NCBI RefSeq assembly: GCF_000708265.2
Contig: NZ_JCKI01000002.1
Location: 372,001-436,000, forward strand
Source: Pedobacter sp. R20-19
Lineage (GTDB): Bacteria; Bacteroidota; Bacteroidia; Sphingobacteriales; Sphingobacteriaceae
DNA: 64,000 nt
Reading direction: 5' to 3'
The position numbers and the translations under genes were made by a program. Position 1 is the stretch's first letter. The number at the start of each line of letters is the position of its first letter. Below the pieces are notes generated by a model. The model saw only the letters and a program-made list of their open reading frames with translations, had not been told where the DNA came from and ran no database searches. Shown here piece after piece: positions 56,066-64,000 of the stretch.

Positions 56066-56316
56066 CTTGCCTCGGTTCGCCGCCACCGAGGGGCTCTTAC
56101 CTTTTTCTTGATAAAAAGGTAACCAAAAATCAAGGCTTGGAACTGATGTCGGATAAATTCGTTAAAGCTTTTATAGCGGCAGCACAAGTTCCGACGAAAG
56201 GTCGGAAAGGGTGCGCTGCCTTGGATTGTGGGGGAGTGAAAGTTTGTGGTTGAAGCTTTAAACGTTTTCTCCTTCCATCATTTCCCAGGCCGGTGAGCAG
56301 TGAGCATATTGCATAA
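56066..56316. repeat. B-type structured repeat, copy 3 (shortened)
   Basis: Lacks the first hairpin and the GAGCT/AGCTC block, but keeps the others. The second hairpin reads TTACCTTTTT/AAAAAGGTAA here: a T-A pair of copies 1-2 became C-G on both sides, and the G-C closing pair is gone from both arms. Confidence 0.85.
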
Positions 56317-56334
56317 TGCATTAATTTTTCTTTT

Positions 56335-56575
56335 AGCTCTTTCCCTTTCAGTGGAAAGGTTCTGATAGGCTGACAGGGGTTTGAATATTATTATGGTACA
56401 AAGATCTCTCCGCTGCGGTCGAGATGACGATGGTATTGTAGTGAGATTTATTTTCTCTCGCCCTTTCCCTTTCAGGGGAAAGGTGCCGATAGGCGGATAG
56501 GGGTTTAAGGTGCTTGCTATATAATACGATCGTCATCAGATAGCTATCGGACCCCGTGCAGGCAGAAACTTTAAG
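56335..56575. repeat. A-type repeat, half copy plus full third copy with tail
   Basis: 56335-56397 is the back half of an A unit; 56398-56510 is a full unit nearly identical to 54903; the tail to ~56575 matches the tail after 55140. So A repeats flank the three B copies in direct orientation. Confidence 0.8.
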
Positions 56576-56839
56576 GCATGAGTGGCTAATCTATCCGGGC
56601 GTTTTGTATTTTGCCTCCTATACCATTTCCTTACCCTAATACCGACACAGCTATACATCAAAATAACCCTAAGCTATGTTTCTCTTTACCTTTTATTTAG
56701 CTATCCTTAACTCGCTAATCTAAAGCGATTCAAATTTCGGACATAGCCGATCTTCATCTAAGCCTTAATTTTACTAAATCAATTCCAAAGCAGCAGGCCA
56801 GTAAGTGCACAGCAGGGTAGAAGCAAACCTGGCCGGAAG
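56576..56839. other. Gap between repeats and hypothetical gene
   Basis: 264 bp without genes or clear signals. Confidence 0.3.
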
Positions 56840-56883
56840 GTGGCTAAAACGTGGGGTAAATGTGGCGTAAAGGTGGGGTTTGG
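56840..56883 (+). promoter_or_regulatory. Four 11-bp iterons upstream of the 272-residue gene
   Basis: GTGGCTAAAAC, GTGGGGTAAAT, GTGGCGTAAAG, GTGGGGTTTGG in direct succession: 11-bp period, close to one DNA turn, so a repeated protein contact on one face is plausible. 82 bp before the ATG at 56965. Confidence 0.7.
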
Positions 56884-56964
56884 AATAATATTTTTTGGAT
56901 TTTTAATCAGAGATTGATTAAATTGGGTGATCATCCCTTTTGTTTAACCTAATATACTAAAATT

Positions 56965-57783
56965 ATGGCTAGCCAGAATGGAATTATCAAAATTAATGGG
57001 CAACTGGGCGATCTTGTTTTTTACAAACTTGGAAATACAGATGTTGTCAGACAAAAAGCTGCCCACAAAAAGCAAACTGAAGCGAGCAAAAAAAGCAGTC
57101 GCGATTTTGGATTGGCCAGCAGAAATGCGGCTTATATCCGAAAAGCATTTGCCCCGCTAGTCAGGCTTTATGCTTATGGCGATCTCCTCAATCGCCTGAA
57201 CAAACGTTTTATCGAAATCTTTAAAACCATCCCAGCCGAACAGGCAGGTGATAAAAAATTGATTGATGGTGACATCACTTTGCTTAAGGGTTTCGAATTT
57301 AACAGCAGCAAAGCCCTCGGAACTTTATGGCTGAACGAATCTGATCTGCGCATTGAACCTGATGGATTAGTACAACTTATTCTGCCTAAGGGCGAAATAA
57401 AATCGCTCCTGAAACCGCATCCTAAGGCTACTGAAGCGCGATTGCAGGTCATGGGCTTTCATTTCGATCTGGATGTTCAGGGCGGTTACGACATTATTGA
57501 AGTGAATGACTTGGTGATACCTTTAAGCAATAGCCACTTTCCGAAAACAGTCTTATCCTTAAGCCTGAATCATCAGGGTGATAAGGCTTTAATCTTCGCC
57601 ATGGGCATTTCCTTCTTTTCTGGTGCCACCCGCTCTGGCGACCGGCGTTATTATGCGGGTAAAATTATTCACGCCTTGCATGTAAAGGATGGTGTAATGG
57701 TCGATTTTGTAGGGCAACCTCAAGTGGAAAAGGAGGTAGTGGAGCAGGTGGATAAGTTAAGCTGGGTGGTGGAGGAGGGTTGA
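56965..57783 (+). CDS. Hypothetical protein
   Basis: 272 residues, beginning MASQNGIIKINGQLGDLVFYKLGNTDVVRQK. A basic N-terminal third (KKQTEASKKSSRDFGLASRNAAYIRKAFAPLVRLYAYGD) precedes a beta-rich remainder with repeated strand patterns (VQLILPKGEI, RLQVMGFHFDLD, TVLSLSLNHQGDKALIFAMG). No signal peptide or membrane helix. I do not recognise a function. It lies right after the repeat region and behind the iterons. Confidence 0.75.
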   Translation: MASQNGIIKINGQLGDLVFYKLGNTDVVRQKAAHKKQTEASKKSSRDFGLASRNAAYIRKAFAPLVRLYAYGDLLNRLNKRFIEIFKTIPAEQAGDKKLIDGDITLLKGFEFNSSKALGTLWLNESDLRIEPDGLVQLILPKGEIKSLLKPHPKATEARLQVMGFHFDLDVQGGYDIIEVNDLVIPLSNSHFPKTVLSLSLNHQGDKALIFAMGISFFSGATRSGDRRYYAGKIIHALHVKDGVMVDFVGQPQVEKEVVEQVDKLSWVVEEG

Positions 57784-57897
57784 GTTGGTGGTCTGAATCA
57801 TACATTTAAGCCATTCTTTTTATGTTTACGGTTAACCGTATAAAATTGTGTATCGCATTAAATAGGTTTGGTACAATTAAATTTAAAAACAAATCTT

Positions 57898-58110
57898 ATG
57901 GCCAGTTACCGATTAAATTTGAACCAGCAATCTAATGGAGATTATGAGGTTCACAAGGACGATTGCGATTATTATCCTAAACAAAATTATGATGAGTTAG
58001 GAACATTTAGTTCTTGCACGCCGGCAGTTGATGAGGCCAAGAGAAAATATCCTTTTTTAAATCGGATTAATGGATGTTATTGGTGTTCCTTGTCGTGCCA
58101 TACTACTTAA
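57898..58110 (+). CDS. Small Cys/His-rich protein (putative zinc-binding)
   Basis: 70 residues from the ATG at 57898. His19 and Cys23 (EVHKDDC), Cys40 and the cluster Cys60-x2-Cys63-x3-Cys67-His68 suggest one or two zinc sites. Short soluble proteins of this layout occur in Bacteroidota; role unknown. A 14-bp G-U-containing hairpin follows its stop. Confidence 0.75.
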   Translation: MASYRLNLNQQSNGDYEVHKDDCDYYPKQNYDELGTFSSCTPAVDEAKRKYPFLNRINGCYWCSLSCHTT

Positions 58111-58126
58111 TCGGGATGTAATTTTA

Positions 58127-58158
58127 AAAGCGCAGCAGCCGGACGGTTGTTGTGCTTT
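58127..58158 (+). terminator. Terminator after the Cys-rich gene
   Basis: AAAGCGCAGCAGCC (58127-58140) pairs with GGTTGTTGTGCTTT (58145-58158), three G-U pairs, 4-nt loop GGAC; tail ATTTATC. Confidence 0.65.
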
Positions 58159-58480
58159 ATTTATCTGGTGATAATAAATTGGAATCCTGAATAATTATTA
58201 CAACATTTGGTACATCTCAATAATAAATTAACGCAGTAATGATATCTCATAATTCTCAGATTCCTTTCAGGAATATGCAAACTTCTATTTTTTGCTGTCT
58301 ATTTTCAATTTGAGTGATAAAAATTTTTAGATATAATTCATTCATTTAAGCTTCATTCGATTTCAATGAAAAATAAGTTTATAGAAAATGAACTTTGGTA
58401 TTTAAAACTTCAGAGCCTTTGAATAAAAACCATTTATTCGAAAAAGAATGACTACAAACTTAAAATCAATACATATCTAA
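58159..58480. other. Gap before the SLATT gene
   Basis: 322 bp, very AT-rich. CTTTGG near 58394 and CCTTTG near 58417 look like fragments of promoter boxes, but the spacing does not fit the consensus. No RNA gene or repeat recognised. Confidence 0.35.
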
Positions 58481-59113
58481 ATGAATAATTACCTTGATTA
58501 TCTGAATAAAACATTTCTAGAAGAACTTAGTTACAAAATTTGGTCAACAAAGGGCTCCCGATTTCATGCGCACAGTAGGTTAGTAAGGCTTTCCAAGTTG
58601 TCAGGTTTATGTAATAGCCTAATTTCAGTATATCTAATTGCGGTAGGGTTACTTTCTGTTTACAACGTTTATAATACACAATTGGGTAATGAGAACGTAA
58701 TCGCTTATTCAATTACTTGCTTATCCATTCTCGCTTTAGTTTTCGGACAAATTGAAAATGCAAAAGATTTTAATGTGAAAGCTAAAGAGTTTCATGCTTG
58801 TGGGCTAGAGCTTTCAGAATTATACAATGAACTGCGTATTTTCAAAACTTTGAATCCAAATGCTACTTTACAAGAAAAAGAAACATATACGAAAGAAGCT
58901 GCTGCAAAGTACCAACGTATTTTAGAAAAATACGATAACCATCAACACATCGACATTGAACGTTTTAAAGCGACTAAAGCTAGTTATCACAAATTGACTA
59001 AAATAGATGTTTGGAAGATTTGGGTTAATTATAATGCCTTCACGTTTTTTGTCTACTATTTCTTGATTATTATTCCTCCACTTTTGGCTATTATGTTTTT
59101 TATAGGAAGTTAA
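58481..59113 (+). CDS. SLATT-domain membrane protein
   Basis: 210 residues. After an N-terminal amphipathic part (EELSYKIWSTKGSRFHAHSRLVRLSKLSG), two adjacent membrane helices (about residues 44-62 and 72-90) are followed by QIENAKDFNVKAKEFHACGLELSELYNELR and a C-terminal hydrophobic helix (about 187-208). This matches the SLATT family, 2-TM proteins predicted to form pores as effectors in nucleotide-signal defence systems; some occur alone. No CD-NTase or reverse transcriptase is visible next to it. It lies ahead of the XRE gene and a type III R-M system, suggesting a defence role. Confidence 0.85.
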   Translation: MNNYLDYLNKTFLEELSYKIWSTKGSRFHAHSRLVRLSKLSGLCNSLISVYLIAVGLLSVYNVYNTQLGNENVIAYSITCLSILALVFGQIENAKDFNVKAKEFHACGLELSELYNELRIFKTLNPNATLQEKETYTKEAAAKYQRILEKYDNHQHIDIERFKATKASYHKLTKIDVWKIWVNYNAFTFFVYYFLIIIPPLLAIMFFIGS

Positions 59114-59190
59114 ATGCAAAAAATTAGATGACAGGAACGTATTGGTTTTTTAAATTACTGAGTTTCATTAATAAATAAAATAGAGTTTTA

Positions 59191-59217
59191 ATCTACAAAT
59201 TATAAGATGTAGATTTA
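59191..59217 (+). promoter_or_regulatory. Candidate operator/promoter of the XRE-R-M operon
   Basis: ATCTACA (59191-59197) and TGTAGAT (59208-59214) are perfect inverted 7-bp arms, 10 bp apart. TAGATTTA at 59210-59217 overlaps the right arm and resembles the -7 box. This layout fits a controller protein binding its own promoter. Confidence 0.6.
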
Positions 59218-59227
59218 TTGACATATA

Positions 59228-59446
59228 ATGCAGATTAATATGAGTAATAAAGCAATAAATAGGCTGAAAGCTGTTTTGGCTGAACAAGGTAAAACCAATA
59301 AATGGTTAGCAGTTGAATTAAACAAAAATGAAACTACCATTTCTCGATGGTGTACAAATGAGGTACAGCCGCCAGTTGAAACTATGCTTCAAATTGCAGA
59401 ATTACTAAATATTGATATTAAAGAACTTTTGAATTCTACTAAGTAA
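59228..59446 (+). CDS. XRE-family regulator (candidate R-M controller)
   Basis: 72 residues (68 if the ATG at 59240 is used). A single helix-turn-helix fills nearly all of it: RLKAVLAEQGKTNKWLAVELNKNETTISRWCTNEVQPPVETMLQIAELLNIDIKELL. This matches the size and fold of controller (C) proteins and other small Cro/CI-type regulators. The stop overlaps the mod start (TAATG), so it is co-translated with the R-M genes. Its target is probably the inverted repeat right upstream. Confidence 0.9.
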   Translation: MQINMSNKAINRLKAVLAEQGKTNKWLAVELNKNETTISRWCTNEVQPPVETMLQIAELLNIDIKELLNSTK

Positions 59447-61422
59447 TGATACAGGATATACTAAATCAAAATGAGGGTATTAACTTCAATAGCAGGCAAA
59501 TGGCTCTTCTTAAAGAGCATTTTCCCACTTGTTTCAATGTCGATGGTTCGTTTGATATTGCTCGTTTTCTAGGAGAGGTCAAAGACCAAGCAAATATAGT
59601 CCATGAAGGGTATGAGCTTAAGTTCCTTGGCAAAAGCTACGCTAAACTTTTAGCAAGTACCGATACTACTACAATAATAAAACCCGAAGAGGTACACAAT
59701 AACTTACCAGAAAACTTCAATAGTGAGAATATTTACATCTCAGGTGATAATCTGGATGGGTTAAAACACTTACTAAAGTCCTATCAAAACAGCATCAAAT
59801 GCATCTATATTGATCCGCCTTATAATACGGGCTCTGATGGTTTTGTATATCAAGATAACTTCAATTACACCCTAGATAGTTTACAAGAAAAGTTGAATGT
59901 TACCGAAGAGGAAGCCAGCAGAATATTAGAACTCACTAATCGTGGATCAGCATCTCATTCGGCATGGTTGCTATTTATGTATAGTCGTTTGCTATTAGCA
60001 AGAGATATATTGACAGATAATGGTGTTATTTTTATCTCGATTGATGATAATGAACAAGCCAATCTGAAATTATTATGCGACGATGTTTTTGGAGAAGAAA
60101 ATTTTTTAGGTTGCATTGCGCGTACAACAGGTCAGACGACTGGACAGGATAGTGGTGGTTTGGGAAGTTCTTTTGATTATTTATTAGTGTACTCAAGAAA
60201 TCCGAATTTGGAGTTGAATGGCATTGAACTAACAGAACACGATCTTAAAAGATTTGAAAATGAGGATGACAGAGGTAAGTATGCTTATGATCAGATGAGG
60301 AAAACGGGAAGCAATGACAGGAGAGAAGATAGACCTAATATGTATTATGCAATTACCGATCCTGATGGAAAAGAATTGTTTCCAGCTGGCCCAGGTGGTT
60401 ATGAAAGTTGCTGGAGGATTGAGAAGAAGCGTTACGAAAGGTTAGTTGAGGAAAATTTTATCATATGGAAAAAAGCAAAAAAGGATGGGACAGATATTTG
60501 GTGGCCTTATATCAAATATTATTTAGAAGGAAGAACAAAACGGCCTTCACCTTTATGGGATGATTTGGATGGAAACAAAAAAGCAGCTAGAGATTTAAGA
60601 TCATTATTTGATGGCAAAAAAGTATTTGACTTTACTAAGCCGGTAGACCTAATAAAAAGAATCATTTCAATTGCGACAGATTTTAATGACTTAATTATTG
60701 ACTTCTTCTCAGGTTCTGCAACGACAGCCCATGCCATTATGCAATTGAATCAAGAAGATGGTGGTAACCGCAAGTTCATAGCAGTTCAGTTACCTGAAGT
60801 ATTGCGTGAAGATGATGCTTCTCAAAAGATTGCATACGAGTTCTTGAAAGATAACAATTTACCTACAACTTTAGATTATATTGGAATAGAGAGGATCAAG
60901 CGTGCTGCTATTACGATAAAGGCCAAACAAATTGAAAAGAAGAAAGGCAAGACAGAAGATTTGTTTGAGAGAGAGGTAATGCCAAAAGATTTAGGCTTTA
61001 AACATTACACCTTAGTAGAGCCCAATAAAAATACGCTCGACAGATTAGAAACTTTTGACAAGGCAGGCTTATTGGCCGACAAAACCATACTAGACGATTT
61101 TGGTAAATCTGCTATATTGGCTACATGGTTGAACGCAGATGGGTATGGTTTGACTGTAACTGCCCAAATAATAGATTTAGCAGGGTACACAGCTTATTAT
61201 TTCCAAAAACACATTTATTTAATAGACCCTAGTTTTACACTTGAGAGTATGAAAGCATTGCTTTCGTATTATGATACCAATGGTGCGTTTAATCCTGAAA
61301 ATGTTGTGATATTTGGATATAGTTTTCCCGATTGGAGCATTAGCGAAATGATAGATAAGAATCTTCGTATCCTCAACGATAGCGAAAAAAATCTAAAGAT
61401 AAACTACATTGTGAGATACTAA
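59446..61422 (+). CDS. mod: Type III restriction-modification DNA methyltransferase
   Basis: 658 residues, N6-adenine/N4 methyltransferase of the beta group, with the catalytic motif first: Asp123-Pro-Pro-Tyr (YIDPPYNTGSDGF), then the target region, then SAM motif I DFFSGSATTAHA (about residues 419-430). The length and order match Mod of type III systems (600-700 residues), which recognises the asymmetric site and methylates one strand. It overlaps the XRE stop and is followed 3 bp later by res. The recognition sequence cannot be told. Confidence 0.95.
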   Translation: MIQDILNQNEGINFNSRQMALLKEHFPTCFNVDGSFDIARFLGEVKDQANIVHEGYELKFLGKSYAKLLASTDTTTIIKPEEVHNNLPENFNSENIYISGDNLDGLKHLLKSYQNSIKCIYIDPPYNTGSDGFVYQDNFNYTLDSLQEKLNVTEEEASRILELTNRGSASHSAWLLFMYSRLLLARDILTDNGVIFISIDDNEQANLKLLCDDVFGEENFLGCIARTTGQTTGQDSGGLGSSFDYLLVYSRNPNLELNGIELTEHDLKRFENEDDRGKYAYDQMRKTGSNDRREDRPNMYYAITDPDGKELFPAGPGGYESCWRIEKKRYERLVEENFIIWKKAKKDGTDIWWPYIKYYLEGRTKRPSPLWDDLDGNKKAARDLRSLFDGKKVFDFTKPVDLIKRIISIATDFNDLIIDFFSGSATTAHAIMQLNQEDGGNRKFIAVQLPEVLREDDASQKIAYEFLKDNNLPTTLDYIGIERIKRAAITIKAKQIEKKKGKTEDLFEREVMPKDLGFKHYTLVEPNKNTLDRLETFDKAGLLADKTILDDFGKSAILATWLNADGYGLTVTAQIIDLAGYTAYYFQKHIYLIDPSFTLESMKALLSYYDTNGAFNPENVVIFGYSFPDWSISEMIDKNLRILNDSEKNLKINYIVRY

Positions 61423-61425
61423 ACC

Positions 61426-64000
61426 ATGGAATTGATACTTAAAAATGGGTTGCCCCATCAAGAAAAAGGATACAATGCCATAGCCAATGTATTTCACGAA
61501 AAGCTGATAAAAGCCAACGTCTTATATTATCAAAACCCGATTTTGGAATTAGATCGCCATGAATTGATGGCACAAATAGCTAAAGTGCAGAAAGAAAATG
61601 GGGTTTCTATTGATTACAGTGCCAACAACGAGGTAGGTAAATATCTGAACTTAGATGTAAAAATGGAGACGGGCACAGGTAAAACCTATGTGTACACAAC
61701 CGCAATGTATGAATTGCACAAGCGCTATGGCATCAACAAATTTATTGTTGTTGTGCCTACACTTGCTATCAAGGCAGGAGCTAAACAGTTTATGCAGGAT
61801 GCCTATACTAAGCGCCATTTCAAAGATCAATGCGGATACAATGCCGAATTAGATGTATTAGTATTGGAGGCGACTAAGAAAAAGAAAGGGAAGAACTATT
61901 TTCCTAGTGTGGTGCGTGAGTTCATCGCAGGAAGTAGCCAAAGCACTAATAAAATATACGTGTTGCTTACCAATATGTCATTATTAGGTGGTACATCTAA
62001 GTTACTCACAGATATGTATGATTATGGGGTAGAAGGTTTTTATAAACCTATAGAAGGTATTAAAGCAACCAAGCCATTCGTTATTATTGACGAACCACAT
62101 CGTTTTAATAGAACACAAAAAGCCTATCAATTTATCGAAAACGAAGTACAACCGCAGACAGTTATTCGTTTTGGAGCCACTTTTCCAGAGATAGAAATAG
62201 GTAAGGGTAAAAGCAAAATCAAGAAGAAAGACTTTACTAACTTGTTATATGACCTAAGTGCGTTTGAATCGTTCAACCAAAACCTGATAAAAGGAATTGC
62301 TAAAGAGCACTTTGAGCCCTTAACCAAAAAGCAAGACAAGGTAAAAATAACCAATATAGTAAGCAAAACTTCGGCTAAATTTACGTTGATACAAAAAGAC
62401 GAAACTAACAAAATCTTTGAATTGCATAAAGGCGATAGCTTGGGTATGATTGCACCTGAGCTAGAAGGTGTGCTTATAGATGCTATTACAAGCAATACCA
62501 TAGAATTATCTAATGGACAAATAAAATCACAGGGTGAAGAGTTCAATACAGATATATATTCATCTTCATATCAAGAATCGATGTTGCAGTTGGCACTAGA
62601 AAGACATTTCGAAACTGAGCGTACTAACTTTAGCCGTAACAATAAAATCAAAACATTAGCACTATTTTTCATAGACGACATCTATTCTTACCGTGTTAAT
62701 GATAAGCAAGATAAGCAACCTTATCTTAAAGAAATGTTTGAACGTTTACTATTAGAGAAGATAGATCGCATATTGCCAATACTTAGTAAGCAAGAAGCAG
62801 ACTATAAAGCCTATTTATTAGCATCTAAAGTAGATGTAGAAGCTACCCATGCAGGTTACTTTTCGCAGGACAATAGCAGTGCAGATGATGCTATTGCAGA
62901 AGAGGTACAAGAAATATTATATGAGAAAAAGAAACTATTAAGTATAAAAGATGTCAATGGCGTTATGAATACCCGTCGTTTTCTTTTCTCAAAATGGACG
63001 TTGAAAGAAGGTTGGGATAACCCCAATGTATTTACTATTACCAAACTAAGAAGTAGTGGTAGTGACAATAGCAAACTACAAGAAGTAGGCAGAGGTTTGC
63101 GTTTGCCAGTAGATGAATTTGGTAATCGTATCTCCAATGAAGCATTCAAACTTAATTACATTATCGATTTTACCGAAGCTGATTTTGCAGATAAACTGGT
63201 GAATGAGATTAATGCAGACTTGCCAAAAGGTTTTGTGCTTTCTGACGAAAAACTAGAAATTGTTGCCAAAGAACTAAGCATTACTAAGAATGATTTGTTC
63301 AAAAAGTTATTGATGAGCGACTATATTGATATGGATAAAAATATCGTTGCGCAAAATGCAGAGCAGTTCTTTGCAGAGTATCCTGCATTCACTGTTGGTT
63401 TACAATCTGGCAAAGTAGAAGATCGTAACAAAAAACAAGAACGCAAAATAAAGATTCGTAAAGGCGTTTTTGATGAGATGAAAACCCTTTGGGAAGCCAT
63501 TAACGGCAAGTATATTTTACATTACGAGAAAGTAGAGCATGAAAACTATTTATTTATAGAGCTTCTAGCTTTATTTAAACAAGGTGTTTTTGCTGATACC
63601 TACATTCAAAGTAGTCGATCGGAATTAGACACAAAAGGTACAAATGCCATTTTAAGAGAAGATACAGGTGTGCAATTTAAAATTAATCGCCCAGTAGCTT
63701 ATGGTGAGTTTTTGAAACGTATTAACAGACAAACCAATTTATCCATACAACTGATTCATGAGGTTGTATCAGAATATTCTAAAACAAATAAAATCAACAC
63801 AGAACGAATTAATGAGCAAAGTATAACCAATTTCGTGAAGCTATTTACAGATTGGAAAATAGAAAAATTATCAGGAAGATTTAGTTATTCAAAAGCCAAC
63901 TTAGGAAGTAAAGCTACGGCATTAACGTATAAAGATGGTTCCCCCAAAGCGGAGATTACTCAAGGTTTAATCGGTACAAAATTTATAGAAGGTGAACCTG
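61426..64000 (+). CDS. res: Type III restriction endonuclease subunit, N-terminal part
   Basis: Open from the ATG at 61426 to the window edge, 858 codons seen; full proteins of this type have roughly 950-1000. Helicase motifs: Walker A METGTGKT (about residues 80-87), DEPH at 222-225, the LKEGWDNPNVFTITKLR stretch, and QEVGRGLRLP (552-561). It translocates along DNA with ATP and cleaves 25-27 bp from the site in complex with Mod. The C-terminal nuclease domain is not within view. Start chosen from the family N-terminus (MELILKNGLPHQEKGYNA), 3 bp after mod. Confidence 0.95.
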   Translation, partial: MELILKNGLPHQEKGYNAIANVFHEKLIKANVLYYQNPILELDRHELMAQIAKVQKENGVSIDYSANNEVGKYLNLDVKMETGTGKTYVYTTAMYELHKRYGINKFIVVVPTLAIKAGAKQFMQDAYTKRHFKDQCGYNAELDVLVLEATKKKKGKNYFPSVVREFIAGSSQSTNKIYVLLTNMSLLGGTSKLLTDMYDYGVEGFYKPIEGIKATKPFVIIDEPHRFNRTQKAYQFIENEVQPQTVIRFGATFPEIEIGKGKSKIKKKDFTNLLYDLSAFESFNQNLIKGIAKEHFEPLTKKQDKVKITNIVSKTSAKFTLIQKDETNKIFELHKGDSLGMIAPELEGVLIDAITSNTIELSNGQIKSQGEEFNTDIYSSSYQESMLQLALERHFETERTNFSRNNKIKTLALFFIDDIYSYRVNDKQDKQPYLKEMFERLLLEKIDRILPILSKQEADYKAYLLASKVDVEATHAGYFSQDNSSADDAIAEEVQEILYEKKKLLSIKDVNGVMNTRRFLFSKWTLKEGWDNPNVFTITKLRSSGSDNSKLQEVGRGLRLPVDEFGNRISNEAFKLNYIIDFTEADFADKLVNEINADLPKGFVLSDEKLEIVAKELSITKNDLFKKLLMSDYIDMDKNIVAQNAEQFFAEYPAFTVGLQSGKVEDRNKKQERKIKIRKGVFDEMKTLWEAINGKYILHYEKVEHENYLFIELLALFKQGVFADTYIQSSRSELDTKGTNAILREDTGVQFKINRPVAYGEFLKRINRQTNLSIQLIHEVVSEYSKTNKINTERINEQSITNFVKLFTDWKIEKLSGRFSYSKANLGSKATALTYKDGSPKAEITQGLIGTKFIEGEP

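Noticed and set aside
55252..56316. Direct repeats resembling a CRISPR array
   Set aside because: The units are ~340 bp and nearly adjacent; there are no short identical repeats with unique spacers and no cas genes.
55439..56321. Short open frames in the B repeats
   Set aside because: They lie across hairpins, occur on both strands and differ only by repeat drift; composition is not protein-like.
58481..59113. SLATT protein as part of a CBASS or DRT system
   Set aside because: No CD-NTase, SMODS or reverse transcriptase gene is within the window; it stands alone before XRE-mod-res.
62127..63509. Minus-strand open frames inside the res gene
   Set aside because: The plus frame shows continuous helicase motifs; the minus frames are shadows without motifs or ribosome sites.

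Overview
The window reads as a chromosomal piece of a low-GC member of the phylum Bacteroidota, most likely family Sphingobacteriaceae and close to Pedobacter. The reasons are TonB-dependent receptors, promoters of the Bacteroidota type (a TTG-like box about 19 nt upstream of TAnnTTTG), two tRNA-Phe genes without encoded CCA, the mreB-mreC-mreD-mrdA-rodA cluster beside purH, a rhamnose cluster with a fused aldolase-dehydrogenase, and lipoproteins with SPII signals. The genus is an inference from gene content; no search was run.

Layout. 0-8.6 kb: the barrel end of an outer membrane protein, ssb, a full TonB-dependent receptor behind a sorbosone-dehydrogenase-like lipoprotein, and two ankyrin-repeat genes. 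8.9-24 kb: mostly housekeeping genes, namely monomeric isocitrate dehydrogenase, a decayed REP-associated transposase, dnaX, an AraC-type regulator, rpsF-rpsR-rplI, an SDR, a DUF1080 lipoprotein, mtgA and an AsmA-like protein. 24-31 kb: an Fe-S electron-transfer pair, duplicated tRNA-Phe units, an S41 peptidase lipoprotein, a LEA-like lipoprotein, a GNAT acetyltransferase and a MazG-type NTP pyrophosphohydrolase. 31.3-38.6 kb: a complete L-rhamnose uptake and breakdown operon (transporter, fused aldolase/dehydrogenase, isomerase, kinase, GntR regulator). 38.7-46.7 kb: a large SNF2 helicase, two NAD(P)-binding epimerase-like proteins, a Crp-family regulator, thymidine kinase and an acidic hypothetical. 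46.8-54.7 kb: the cell-shape operon, interrupted by a four-helix-bundle gene, then purH.

The last 9 kb differ. About 2.3 kb downstream of purH hold no genes but carry nested, highly structured repeats. They are followed by a hypothetical gene behind four 11-bp iterons, a tiny Cys-rich protein, a SLATT-domain membrane protein, an XRE regulator with an inverted-repeat operator candidate, and a type III restriction-modification pair (mod complete, res running off the end). I read this as the start of a defence island.

The least expected signals are not genes. Several spacers are filled with degenerate tandem words phased at exactly 7 bp (nnAGTCn or nnAAAGC) or 8 bp (GTTAGGTG). Most begin at or within a few bases of a stop codon, and several are arranged as inverted pairs. 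Second, dnaX carries an A10 run at which slippage in either direction would give a short gamma-like product. Third, a 340-bp repeat shows a compensatory base-pair change in one of its hairpins.
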